Source of the DNA: Candidatus Shapirobacteria bacterium UBA1435
Lineage (GTDB): Bacteria > Patescibacteriota > Microgenomatia > UBA12405
DNA length: 12,952 nt
Direction: 5' to 3'
Assembly: GCA_002329385.1 (NCBI GenBank)
Contig: DCTR01000018.1
Span: 2,746 to 15,697, forward strand
Shown here: positions 6,992 through 12,952 of the stretch, piece by piece
Layout of the letters: each line of letters starts with the position of its first letter
How positions within the stretch are numbered: position 1 is the first letter of the stretch
Position numbers and translations under genes: made by a program
The notes under the pieces: model-generated
Told to the model about the DNA's origin: nothing
Seen by the model: only the letters and a program-made list of their open reading frames with translations
Databases searched by the model: none

Positions 6992-8020
6992 TTATCCAGA
7001 GAGAGGGCGAAAGTCGACAAGATGCATGAAACCGGTGTTGATGACAACGGCCTGGCGGGGAGGAAGCCCGAGCTGGTGCGACTGATGTTGGATTTTTTCG
7101 ATCAGGGCGACGGTTTGGGGAATATTTCTAGCGGCCAAGAACGAAGCCTGAGCGTCGCGGCCGACTGCCCGATTATTTTTGAGAAAGCCGACAAATTTTT
7201 TGGCGGCGGCTTCTTTGGAGGGATCGGAGACGATCACCCGGGTGCAGTGGGCAAGCATCCCCAAAAGCAGGTTTTGATATTGTTCGTCGGTAAGGTGGTG
7301 GCCGACATCGATGGCCAGGCCGAGGTCAAAATGGCAGGGAAGGTTCGGCGCGCTGTCTTTGACGGCGGTAAGGTCGGTGCCGTCACCAACAAGCCAGTGC
7401 ATATTGGGGTAGGCCGAAGAAGGAAAAAGGCGGGTGGCAATGGCCTGGTGGGCAGGGGATTGTTCAACTCCCCAATATTCCGGGTTGAGGCCAAGATTTT
7501 TTCCGGAAAGCATCAGTCTGGTTGACATGACCCCAGGGCCATAGCCCAGTTCAAGGACTTGGGGATTTGGATTGGTGGGTCGGATATGTTGGTAAGCTTT
7601 TCTGACTTGGGAATGCAGGTCAGCAAAGGCCAGGGGATGAAGGGTGGCAACGGCCATAGAGATAGCACGATGAACAAGGTCTTCGGCAATTTCCGGTGGG
7701 GTGGAGGGTTGATGGAGGCGGGGAAGCAGTTTGGCGTCGGTTTGGTGGAGTAACCTCATCAGTTGGTTATATTTAAGAGAGGTAAAGTTGACATCGGGAA
7801 AGAGGTGGTCAAGGTGCTGTTCAACTAACTGGCGGTCGGCCTGATAAATGGCAGATGGTTCGGAAATGGTGATAGGGATTTCGCCGCCAAGGGCGATAAG
7901 CGGCGCAGGCATCTGGTGGCGGATGACGATGTCGGGGCTTTGAGATCGGGGGAAAATAGTTTCGGCCAGTCGGAGGACGGCTGGGGTGGGACGAGTGGTT
8001 TCAGCTGATTGCCGACCCAT
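6992..8020 (-). CDS. Class I SAM-dependent methyltransferase-like protein
   Basis: The 342-aa protein has a Rossmann-type SAM site: motif I VLELGYGPG (155-163), the acidic end of strand 2 at Glu186 in YWGVEQS, and VGDGTDL (211-217). A strand-4 region LGLAIDVGHHLTDEQYQNLL (233-252) and VIVSDPSKEAA (262-272) follow. The first 110 residues are helical and unlike a substrate domain I know, so the target (small molecule, lipid, protein or RNA) cannot be named. The sequence around strand 4 lacks the NPPY or DPPY motif expected of DNA N6 or N4 methyltransferases. A strong extended -10 box precedes it, and the kinase gene follows after 27 nt, which suggests cotranscription. Confidence 0.8.
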   Translation of the reverse strand: MGRQSAETTRPTPAVLRLAETIFPRSQSPDIVIRHQMPAPLIALGGEIPITISEPSAIYQADRQLVEQHLDHLFPDVNFTSLKYNQLMRLLHQTDAKLLPRLHQPSTPPEIAEDLVHRAISMAVATLHPLAFADLHSQVRKAYQHIRPTNPNPQVLELGYGPGVMSTRLMLSGKNLGLNPEYWGVEQSPAHQAIATRLFPSSAYPNMHWLVGDGTDLTAVKDSAPNLPCHFDLGLAIDVGHHLTDEQYQNLLLGMLAHCTRVIVSDPSKEAAAKKFVGFLKNNRAVGRDAQASFLAARNIPQTVALIEKIQHQSHQLGLPPRQAVVINTGFMHLVDFRPLSG

Positions 8021-8034
8021 ATGAGTTAATGGCG

Positions 8035-8043
8035 ATTATATCA
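8035..8043 (-). promoter_or_regulatory. Extended -10 promoter of the methyltransferase-kinase unit
   Basis: On the minus strand the sequence reads TGATATAAT, an extended -10 (TGn plus TATAAT) that ends 14 nt before the methyltransferase ATG. The -35 region is poor, as is common with extended -10 promoters. It lies in the AT-rich 62-bp gap 8021-8082. Confidence 0.55.
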
Positions 8044-8082
8044 CAAAAAGAAATAACTATAAGATATCTTTTTTACTTTTGA

Positions 8083-8967
8083 CTAATCAACCAAGCGGTG
8101 ATCGAAAATGGTTTGGGCAACGGCTTGGCAGAAAAATTCGCCACCGGGGCCGGAGGGGTGGAGGCCATCATTGGGGTTAATGTATTCTTTTTTGCCTTCG
8201 CCGTTTTCCAGACTGGGGTGATAGGCATTGGCCAATGGGAAACTTTGAGAGGTAGCAAAGTTAACCAGGTTTTGCAGATACAACTTGACGGTTTTGGTTT
8301 TTTCAATTTTTTCCAGAGCGGAGAATTGAACGCCGGGGATGCCGTTGCCAAAGATAATGGAATTGGGAGCGATGGTGGCGGCGAGGACAATTTTCGATTG
8401 CGGGAGTTTTTCTTTGATGACGGTGGTGACGGCGCCAAGGCCAAGCCATTGGCGGTCGATGCCTTCCGGCGAGTTGCCGAAATTATTATAGGCAAATGAT
8501 TCAATGACGACGATATCAGGATTGAGAGAGATAAGGGAGGGATATTTTTGGTCGAGATACTGGTAGTCGTTAGTCAGCCGAAAGAGGGCGTATTCAATAT
8601 TACTGGCGCCGACGCCGTAGTTGACGATATTAAATCTTTTGTGAGGGTAAAGCTTTTTTAGGGCAGATTCGAGCTGGGGTAGGCCGGGCTGGAGGGTGTC
8701 GATCATGGAATCACCAAGGACAATGACGGTGATGATTTTGCCTTCGCCGCCAATAGCCGGAAGACTGACGGATGGCGATTCGACACCAAGGACTTCCGGT
8801 TTGGAGACAGGGGAGGGGGCTGGGGAAGATGAAGGGTAGAGCAGACGACTAGGAAGACGGTGGGTTGACGGCCGGTAGGCTTGAATCAGCTGGTAAAAAA
8901 TGGGAATTTGGGCTGACGCTTTGGTAGGATAAGAGAAAGCCAGGGCAAATAAGATGATAAGAAACAT
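8083..8967 (-). CDS. Exported SGNH/GDSL hydrolase
   Basis: The 294-aa product starts with a hydrophobic signal-like stretch ending in KASA (16-19), a likely signal peptidase I site, so it is probably exported. A Pro/Ser-rich linker (about 40-70) follows. The SGNH blocks are in order: Ser87 in VLGDSMID (block I), the Gly of NYGVGASN (116-123, block II), Asn161 or Asn162 in ESFAYNNFGN (block III), and Asp267 with His270 in DGLHPSG (block V). Such enzymes remove acyl groups from carbohydrates, lipids or peptidoglycan. The start lies only 3 nt after the stop of the 903-aa gene, so the two are probably made together; a carbohydrate esterase role is then the likeliest guess. Confidence 0.85.
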   Translation of the reverse strand: MFLIILFALAFSYPTKASAQIPIFYQLIQAYRPSTHRLPSRLLYPSSSPAPSPVSKPEVLGVESPSVSLPAIGGEGKIITVIVLGDSMIDTLQPGLPQLESALKKLYPHKRFNIVNYGVGASNIEYALFRLTNDYQYLDQKYPSLISLNPDIVVIESFAYNNFGNSPEGIDRQWLGLGAVTTVIKEKLPQSKIVLAATIAPNSIIFGNGIPGVQFSALEKIEKTKTVKLYLQNLVNFATSQSFPLANAYHPSLENGEGKKEYINPNDGLHPSGPGGEFFCQAVAQTIFDHRLVD

Positions 8968-8970
8968 GGG

Positions 8971-11682
8971 CTAGTGGGGTAAATCGGGATTTGCCAGGTA
9001 ATCTTGGAAGATGGACTGGTCAAGTGTGTTTATTTTTTGGTCGCAGTTGAAATCGCCAAATTGGGAGTAGGAACATTGACTCGGGCATTCACAGCTGGCA
9101 TTGTTTTTGTCGGTTTGAGGACAGGCGGGGTTGCGGCAGGCGGAACGGGTGTAACCTTTGCCGGTATCGACCCGGTAACATTGCAGACCATTTTGACAGG
9201 GAGCGGTTTGGGGGTCGCAAGCCTGATCGCAAACCCGTCCGATGGGGTTGGAGCCGGATTTGGTGGGACTTGGCTGAAGACAACCGGAAGTGCGGTATGC
9301 CCAGTAACTTTGGGGGACGAAAATGTTTGGGCTGGCGCCCAGGCAGCATTGGTAGGCAGTCTGAGTGCCAGAATCGGATCGGCAGTAGACTTTGGGCAAG
9401 GTGGTGGAAGCGGAGGTGGCGCAATTGGTTTGCAAAAAACCGGCGGTATAAAACTGGTAGGGATCATCGCCAACTTTGCGGCAGACTTTTTTGACACCAT
9501 CCTGTTGACAGCGATAGTCACAGGGAACGGTTTCGTCACAGACACCGCAGGGAGGCAAACTGTTTGGTGATGGAGTGGGGGAGGGGGAGGTGTCGCATTG
9601 GCAACTGGCTTCATTTTTGTCGGTTTGAGGACAGGCGGGGTTGCGGCAGGCGGAACGGGTGTAACCTTTGCCGGTATCGACCTGATAACATTGCAGACCT
9701 TCCTGGCAGGGGGCTGATTGGGAGTTGCAGGCCTGGTTGCAGACACGGTTGCCAGCGGGGCGATTGGCGGGGGTAGCAGTGGGATTGGGGGCCGGGGTGG
9801 TTTGGGGGTTAGTCGGTTCGGGAGGGGTGGTGGGGTAGGGAGAAGGGATTGGCCCGGAATAATTAAAATCCCATTTGGGGGCTTGCCAGTTTTTGGGGAT
9901 CAGGTGGACAAGATGGATGAACTCCGGACCGTCGCCGGCGTCGTCTAGCCGAAAATTGGCAGTGCCGGAAACAGCGTATTTGGCAGCCATATCTGGCAAG
10001 TCAAAGATGTGACGGATAAAGCGGCCGGTGTTGGTTTTTTGAATAATTTTGGTTTGGAGTTGATTATCTTGGTCGCGGTAGGAAAGGCGAAATTTGTCGG
10101 AGCCGTTGTCGACATAGGTAACCTCAAGGTTAAAACCGACGGTTTGTTTTCCTGGCCAACGGGAGTCGACAATAAAATCCATTGAAGGTTTTTGGGGAGT
10201 GGTCTGGCGGGCAATGATTTTGTCACTACTTTCCCAACAGCCGTACATTCGTGTCGGATCGGCTTTATTGTAGGGAGGCTTAAGTTGGGTACAAGCCACT
10301 TTTGGGTATTCGGCGGAATAGTTGTCTTCGGTAATCAGGGTTAAAAATCGGCTCCAGTTGCCGAATTCGCCGCGTCGGTCCCAGGGTTTGCCGGCATAAA
10401 TCGGGTCGGTGTAAATGGTGTCACGTAGGACAGTAAGGACGCTAGGGACGGTGTAAACATCCCGGCCAAGGTGGCTTTCGACTAAGCGCCACATGGGGTA
10501 GCAATCGCCAACCATCTGCCCGTCTTCAAGATAGGCTTGGCAGTTGTCAAGGCTTTTAAGGGCCTGGATGTGGCCGGTGGGAATATCAAAGAGGGTCATA
10601 TTGTGCGTTATCAGAAAAAGCATCGCCCAGTAGGTCTGCGGCCGGTTGGCGGCGTAATAGTGTTCCAATCCGGTTATACAACCGCTTAGCCCTCTTTGTT
10701 CGCAGGTCGACTGATACCACTTGAAGACATTTACATGACTGTTTTCGGAGAATTCTTCCGGGCCATCGGGAAGCCAGGAATGCATTTTGATACCGACCGG
10801 TGGAGACACTTCGAGGGCTTTAACGGCTAACTCTTTTCGGTAGTTTGACCCAGTATTAATAACTATTAGGGGTTTGGTGGGAAAGGCATGGCGAAAGATT
10901 TTGATGATGCCTTGTTGGGGAAGGGAGCCGTTGGGGTTGGTGCCGATAACAAAGTTGCCGAGGCCAGTATCCGTGTTAAAAGAGGGGCACCTGGTGCCGT
11001 CTGGTTTATAGCGACCGTTAAACATGGTGGAAATGGCCTCACCATAAGGGCCGCTATTGATAGCGATCCAGGAGACGCGCGGATCTTTGTCGTATTTTTT
11101 GCCAAATTCGGTTATTAATTCGGTAAACTCCTCTAAAAATGTCGGGTGGTTCCATTTAGGGAAATAGGCGGTGCCACAAGATGGCTGTGGTTCGGGCTGG
11201 CTGACATAGGCGCCGCCGGTTTTGTCGATCAGCCATTTTGGCAGTAATAAATTTTCGCAGTTGTAAGGAGAAACGCCAGGCTGGGTTGGCTGACCGACAT
11301 TACATGATTCGACTAAGAGGTTGATGCCAATACCAATCGGGGTTTTTAGAGTTTGGCCGTCGAAGGTGGTGGCGGTTTTGTTTTGGAAACCGGCGATATA
11401 AGTTTCAATTGGATCCCAGTTAAACTGGTCGTCGTGTTGTTCGATACTTGACCAACCTGGGGATCCCCATGTGCCAATTGCCCCGGAATCGTTTCCGAAG
11501 TCGCTACTGGCGCTGCCAAACATGTGGTAGAGAACGGGAGGAACTCCTTGAGGCGGAGCAATAGAGTCAGTGGCGGCCCGGTTTTGGATAATTTGAGGAC
11601 GGGTGACCAGGCTTTGGGCAGTAAAAAGACCAAGGGCAAGAAAGAGAAGAACAAGCAAAATTAACCAATCCCTTTTGGCCAT
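8971..11682 (-). CDS. Large exported glycosidase-like protein with Cys-rich repeats and dockerin-like end
   Basis: The 903-aa protein begins with a single hydrophobic segment (6-24), a signal or anchor. Residues about 45-480 look like a TIM-barrel glycoside hydrolase: WSSIEQHDDQFNWDPIETYI (77-96), a PRVSWIAI strand ending in SGPYGE (Glu215), and GLEHYY (Glu340). These Glu residues are candidate acid/base and nucleophile, as in clan GH-A, but I cannot name the family. Residues about 500-600 look like a beta-sandwich, possibly carbohydrate binding. A Pro/Thr linker (611-643) leads to a Cys-rich tail with two near-identical 8-Cys modules (645-697 and 815-866) around a different Cys-rich region. 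The end, GDFNCDQKINTLDQS (876-890), is a single dockerin-type EF-hand loop (Asp877, Asn879, Asp881, Asp888). The SGNH hydrolase follows after 3 nt. Confidence 0.8.
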   Translation of the reverse strand: MAKRDWLILLVLLFLALGLFTAQSLVTRPQIIQNRAATDSIAPPQGVPPVLYHMFGSASSDFGNDSGAIGTWGSPGWSSIEQHDDQFNWDPIETYIAGFQNKTATTFDGQTLKTPIGIGINLLVESCNVGQPTQPGVSPYNCENLLLPKWLIDKTGGAYVSQPEPQPSCGTAYFPKWNHPTFLEEFTELITEFGKKYDKDPRVSWIAINSGPYGEAISTMFNGRYKPDGTRCPSFNTDTGLGNFVIGTNPNGSLPQQGIIKIFRHAFPTKPLIVINTGSNYRKELAVKALEVSPPVGIKMHSWLPDGPEEFSENSHVNVFKWYQSTCEQRGLSGCITGLEHYYAANRPQTYWAMLFLITHNMTLFDIPTGHIQALKSLDNCQAYLEDGQMVGDCYPMWRLVESHLGRDVYTVPSVLTVLRDTIYTDPIYAGKPWDRRGEFGNWSRFLTLITEDNYSAEYPKVACTQLKPPYNKADPTRMYGCWESSDKIIARQTTPQKPSMDFIVDSRWPGKQTVGFNLEVTYVDNGSDKFRLSYRDQDNQLQTKIIQKTNTGRFIRHIFDLPDMAAKYAVSGTANFRLDDAGDGPEFIHLVHLIPKNWQAPKWDFNYSGPIPSPYPTTPPEPTNPQTTPAPNPTATPANRPAGNRVCNQACNSQSAPCQEGLQCYQVDTGKGYTRSACRNPACPQTDKNEASCQCDTSPSPTPSPNSLPPCGVCDETVPCDYRCQQDGVKKVCRKVGDDPYQFYTAGFLQTNCATSASTTLPKVYCRSDSGTQTAYQCCLGASPNIFVPQSYWAYRTSGCLQPSPTKSGSNPIGRVCDQACDPQTAPCQNGLQCYRVDTGKGYTRSACRNPACPQTDKNNASCECPSQCSYSQFGDFNCDQKINTLDQSIFQDYLANPDLPH
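9104..9172 (-). repeat. Direct repeat copy B inside the Cys-rich tail
   Basis: These 69 bases are identical to 9614-9682, exactly 510 bp (170 codons) away, in the same reading frame. They encode part of an 8-Cys module of the 903-aa exported protein. Identity at silent positions too points to recent duplication or gene conversion. Confidence 0.95.
9614..9682 (-). repeat. Direct repeat copy A inside the Cys-rich tail
   Basis: This is the partner of the identical 69-base stretch at 9104-9172. Similarity continues at lower identity on both sides to cover the whole module of about 155 bp. The segment between the copies codes for a different Cys-rich region and is not repeated. Confidence 0.95.
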
Positions 11683-11687
11683 ATTTC

Positions 11688-11716
11688 AGTTTAGGTGGTT
11701 TAGGGTAAAAAGACAA
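11688..11716 (-). promoter_or_regulatory. Candidate promoter of the 903-aa gene and SGNH hydrolase
   Basis: On the minus strand TTGTCT (11716-11711) and TAAACT (11693-11688) are 17 bp apart. The -10 box ends 5 nt before the ATG, so a transcript from here would start at the start codon. It lies in the 37-bp gap after the HPF gene; reading through from HPF is also possible. Confidence 0.4.
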
Positions 11717-11719
11717 GGC

Positions 11720-12019
11720 TTAGGGGTTAGGGCGCTTGAAACGTAGCAATTGTTTTTCCACCCGTTCCTTTAGCTTGGTGAGGGCGGTGGTAAGGATTTG
11801 GTTTTGGCTTTGGGCAAAGATGTGGTGTTTGGGGGGAATGGTCATGTCGAATTTGACCAGGTAGCCTTGGGTCAGTTGTTCGATGTGTAAGTTGGCGAAT
11901 TGCAGCTCGGGGTCGAGGGTATTGATCAGACGGTCGAGTTTAAGGGATAATTTTGAATCGACAAGTTTTTTTATTTTGTCGGTGAGGTCAAAATTTTGGG
12001 TGGAAATATGAAGGAGCAT
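11720..12019 (-). CDS. hpf: Ribosome hibernation promoting factor (short HPF/RaiA type)
   Basis: The 99-aa protein matches the short HPF/YfiA family in length and layout: an N-terminal strand LLHISTQNFDLTDKIKKLVDSKL-like helix region (cut here to describe residues 2-24), a central strand pair (FANLHIEQLT at 41-50 and YLVKFDMTI at 53-61), and a last helix with basic residues (80-95). Proteins of this family bind the 30S decoding channel and silence ribosomes in starvation. It lacks the C-terminal dimerisation domain of long HPF. It lies upstream of the exported glycosidase-like gene on the same strand and divergent from the pilin gene. Confidence 0.85.
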   Translation of the reverse strand: MLLHISTQNFDLTDKIKKLVDSKLSLKLDRLINTLDPELQFANLHIEQLTQGYLVKFDMTIPPKHHIFAQSQNQILTTALTKLKERVEKQLLRFKRPNP

Positions 12020-12116
12020 AAAAGGGGAGTTGAACTGGTAACAGCGCAGACATCAATCAGTTGAGGATAGCAGGTATAGGTTAGAGAAGGCAAGGGAAGG
12101 TTTCTGTTAAGATCTA

Positions 12117-12770
12117 ATGGATGACCATTTTGAGGATCGGATTGGAAAAAACAAAAACAGAAGAGGGGTTCTTTTGGCGGAGGTGCTGGTGACCGCTTTT
12201 TTGGTGATGGCGATAACCTTTTTTAGTTTTCTGGCGATTTTGAAGCAGCTGGCCAGGGCAAGGGATGCCAGAAGAAAGGCGGATCTGGATAGGTTGAAGA
12301 TTGCGATGGAGGAGTATTACTTCACATTTTTGAGGTATCCAAGGGAGCTGCCGGATTGCGGGCAGCCGCTTTTGGTGAATAACACCAAAATATTGGCAGC
12401 AATTCCCTGTGACCCAAAGACCGACCAGCGGTATTATTACGAGTCCAAAAGGGGCAATGGGCAGTATTTTCGGATTTGTGCATTGCTGGAGGATGGGGGA
12501 GACAACTCTATCGACTTTGCCAGGTGTCGGGGAGGGTGCGGCGGGGATTGCCAGTACAATTATGGGGTTTCAAGCGCCAATGTGGCTTTGATTTCGTGTT
12601 CTTATGTGTGCGCGCCGGGGGGAGGAAAGACAGGAAGCTGTGAATTATATAACGATCCGGAGATCAGTTTGTGCCCAAAATTGTATTACCGGGATGCGAC
12701 CTGCCAAGGCGAGTGCAGCAATCCGGCCAACAGGTGCCAAAACGCTTCGGGGAAAAATATTCCTTATTGA
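12117..12770 (+). CDS. Type IV prepilin-like protein with Cys-rich C-terminus
   Basis: The 217-aa protein has a basic leader of 17 residues ending in NRRG, followed by the hydrophobic helix VLLAEVLVTAFLVMAIT (18-34). Gly17 is the expected prepilin peptidase site and Glu22 is the conserved Glu at mature position 5. The helix continues into LARARDARRKADLDRLKIAM, a region seen in GspG-like pseudopilins and pilins, then YPRELPDCG. The globular part has 13 Cys residues (81 to 207), including CRGGCGGDC (137-145), which suggests several disulfides outside the membrane. It may be a pilin or pseudopilin of a fibre used for attachment or uptake. No other pilus gene is in the window. The gene is divergent from HPF and faces tRNA-Ser 24 nt downstream. 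Confidence 0.85.
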   Translation: MDDHFEDRIGKNKNRRGVLLAEVLVTAFLVMAITFFSFLAILKQLARARDARRKADLDRLKIAMEEYYFTFLRYPRELPDCGQPLLVNNTKILAAIPCDPKTDQRYYYESKRGNGQYFRICALLEDGGDNSIDFARCRGGCGGDCQYNYGVSSANVALISCSYVCAPGGGKTGSCELYNDPEISLCPKLYYRDATCQGECSNPANRCQNASGKNIPY

Positions 12771-12794
12771 TGGTGATAGCTGGGTTTTTGAAAA

Positions 12795-12884
12795 TGGCGG
12801 TGGGAGCGAGATTCGAACTCGCGTGGAGAGAGACTCCCCAACGGTTTTCAAGACCGTCGCATTTAACCGCTCTGCCATCCCACC
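12795..12884 (-). tRNA. tRNA-Ser (anticodon UGA), CCA encoded
   Basis: Read on the minus strand, the acceptor arms GGTGGGA (12884-12878) and TCCCACC (12805-12799) pair fully, followed by discriminator G (12798), as expected for Ser, and an encoded CCA (12797-12795). The anticodon stem ACGGT/ACCGT encloses loop CTTGAAA, giving anticodon TGA (12850-12848). A long variable arm (GGGGAGT with CTCTCTCC) fits a class II tRNA, and the T arm is GCGAG-TTCGAAT-CTCGC. Confidence 0.97.
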
Positions 12885-12913
12885 GCCGTTTTCGAAAAGG
12901 CGGAATAAAAATG

Positions 12914-12952
12914 AGCCTGGAATGGAGCTCGAATCCATGACCTTCCCCTTAC
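12914..12952 (-). tRNA. tRNA-Thr, 3' part only (5' part outside window)
   Basis: On the minus strand the window edge begins inside an anticodon loop (GTAA), followed by the stem GGGGA, variable loop AGGTC, T arm ATGGA-TTCGAGC-TCCAT, acceptor TCCAGGC and discriminator T. The anticodon ends in GT, so it reads ACN codons (Thr). The bases after the discriminator are CAT, so CCA is not encoded, unlike the neighbouring tRNA-Ser. The missing 5' half prevents checking the acceptor and D arms. Confidence 0.85.

Noticed and set aside
6920..7525. 201-codon frame on the + strand opposite the methyltransferase gene
   Set aside because: It has no family features, begins inside the kinase gene, and covers the strand opposite the SAM-binding motifs.
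9004..9570. 188-codon frame on the + strand opposite the Cys-rich tail
   Set aside because: Gly/Val/Ala-rich translation of the G-rich complement strand; no recognisable motif, and it is fully antisense to a well-supported gene.
9030..9746. Long 238-codon frame on the - strand within the Cys-rich tail of the 903-aa gene
   Set aside because: It is Pro/Ala/Val-rich, created by C-rich codons in a shifted frame, and it lies wholly inside a gene with clear domains and repeats kept in the other frame.
12885..12901. Short inverted repeat between the two tRNA genes (GCC, TTTTCGAAAA, GGC)
   Set aside because: The stem is short with a central mismatch and no T-run on the minus strand directly after it, so it is not a convincing terminator or operator.
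12671..12940. Open frame on the + strand running across the tRNA-Ser gene
   Set aside because: It is antisense to the tRNA and gives the familiar false peptide GARFELA found wherever a tRNA-Ser or similar gene is translated backwards; its start lies inside the pilin gene.
1..12952. CRISPR array, insertion sequence, integrase or phage genes
   Set aside because: No regularly spaced short repeats, transposase or integrase motifs, or terminal inverted repeats were seen; the only clear repeats are the two Cys-module copies.

Overview
The window looks like a piece of a small, streamlined bacterial genome, most likely a Candidate Phyla Radiation (Patescibacteria) member, perhaps of the Microgenomates group. 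This is an inference from very tight gene packing with overlapping or abutting ends, near absence of Shine-Dalgarno sequences, short single-domain proteins, a Cys-rich secreted protein ending in a lone dockerin-like motif, and a lone type IV prepilin. TGA acts as a stop codon here (the SUFU-family and pilin genes end in it), so this is not the TGA=Gly code of Gracilibacteria. Throughout the window the + strand is rich in G and poor in C whichever strand codes, which suggests a replication-strand bias.

Layout: (1) 1-3013, + strand: an unidentified gene end, then purF (first step of purine synthesis), a SUFU-family protein and a transglutaminase-fold protein, the last two joined by an ATGA stop/start overlap. 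(2) 3014-5162, - strand: rpmG (ribosomal protein L33, only 59 aa), then a SPASM-like radical SAM enzyme, then an EpmA-like EF-P lysine ligase overlapping it by 14 bp. This reads as a translation-linked operon. (3) 5265-8020: a single-domain response regulator (+) facing a multi-pass membrane histidine kinase (-) whose stop codon overlaps its own, with a class I methyltransferase gene upstream of the kinase. (4) 8083-12019, - strand: a ribosome hibernation factor (HPF), a 903-aa exported glycosidase-like protein with duplicated Cys-rich modules and a terminal dockerin-like motif, and an exported SGNH hydrolase 3 nt behind it. (5) 12117-12952: a Cys-rich type IV prepilin (+), then tRNA-Ser(UGA) and a partial tRNA-Thr on the - strand.

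How the parts may work together: the 903-aa protein and the SGNH hydrolase probably act together on polysaccharide or cell-surface glycan outside the membrane. L33, the radical SAM enzyme and EpmA may form a translation-factor modification unit. In this EpmA homologue a Gly stands where E. coli EpmA has the Ala that selects beta-lysine, and no lysine 2,3-aminomutase is next to it. The SUFU/transglutaminase pair is a candidate immunity/effector-like couple. The kinase and the receiver probably form a two-component pair although they are transcribed towards each other. No CRISPR array, transposase, integrase or phage gene is visible.
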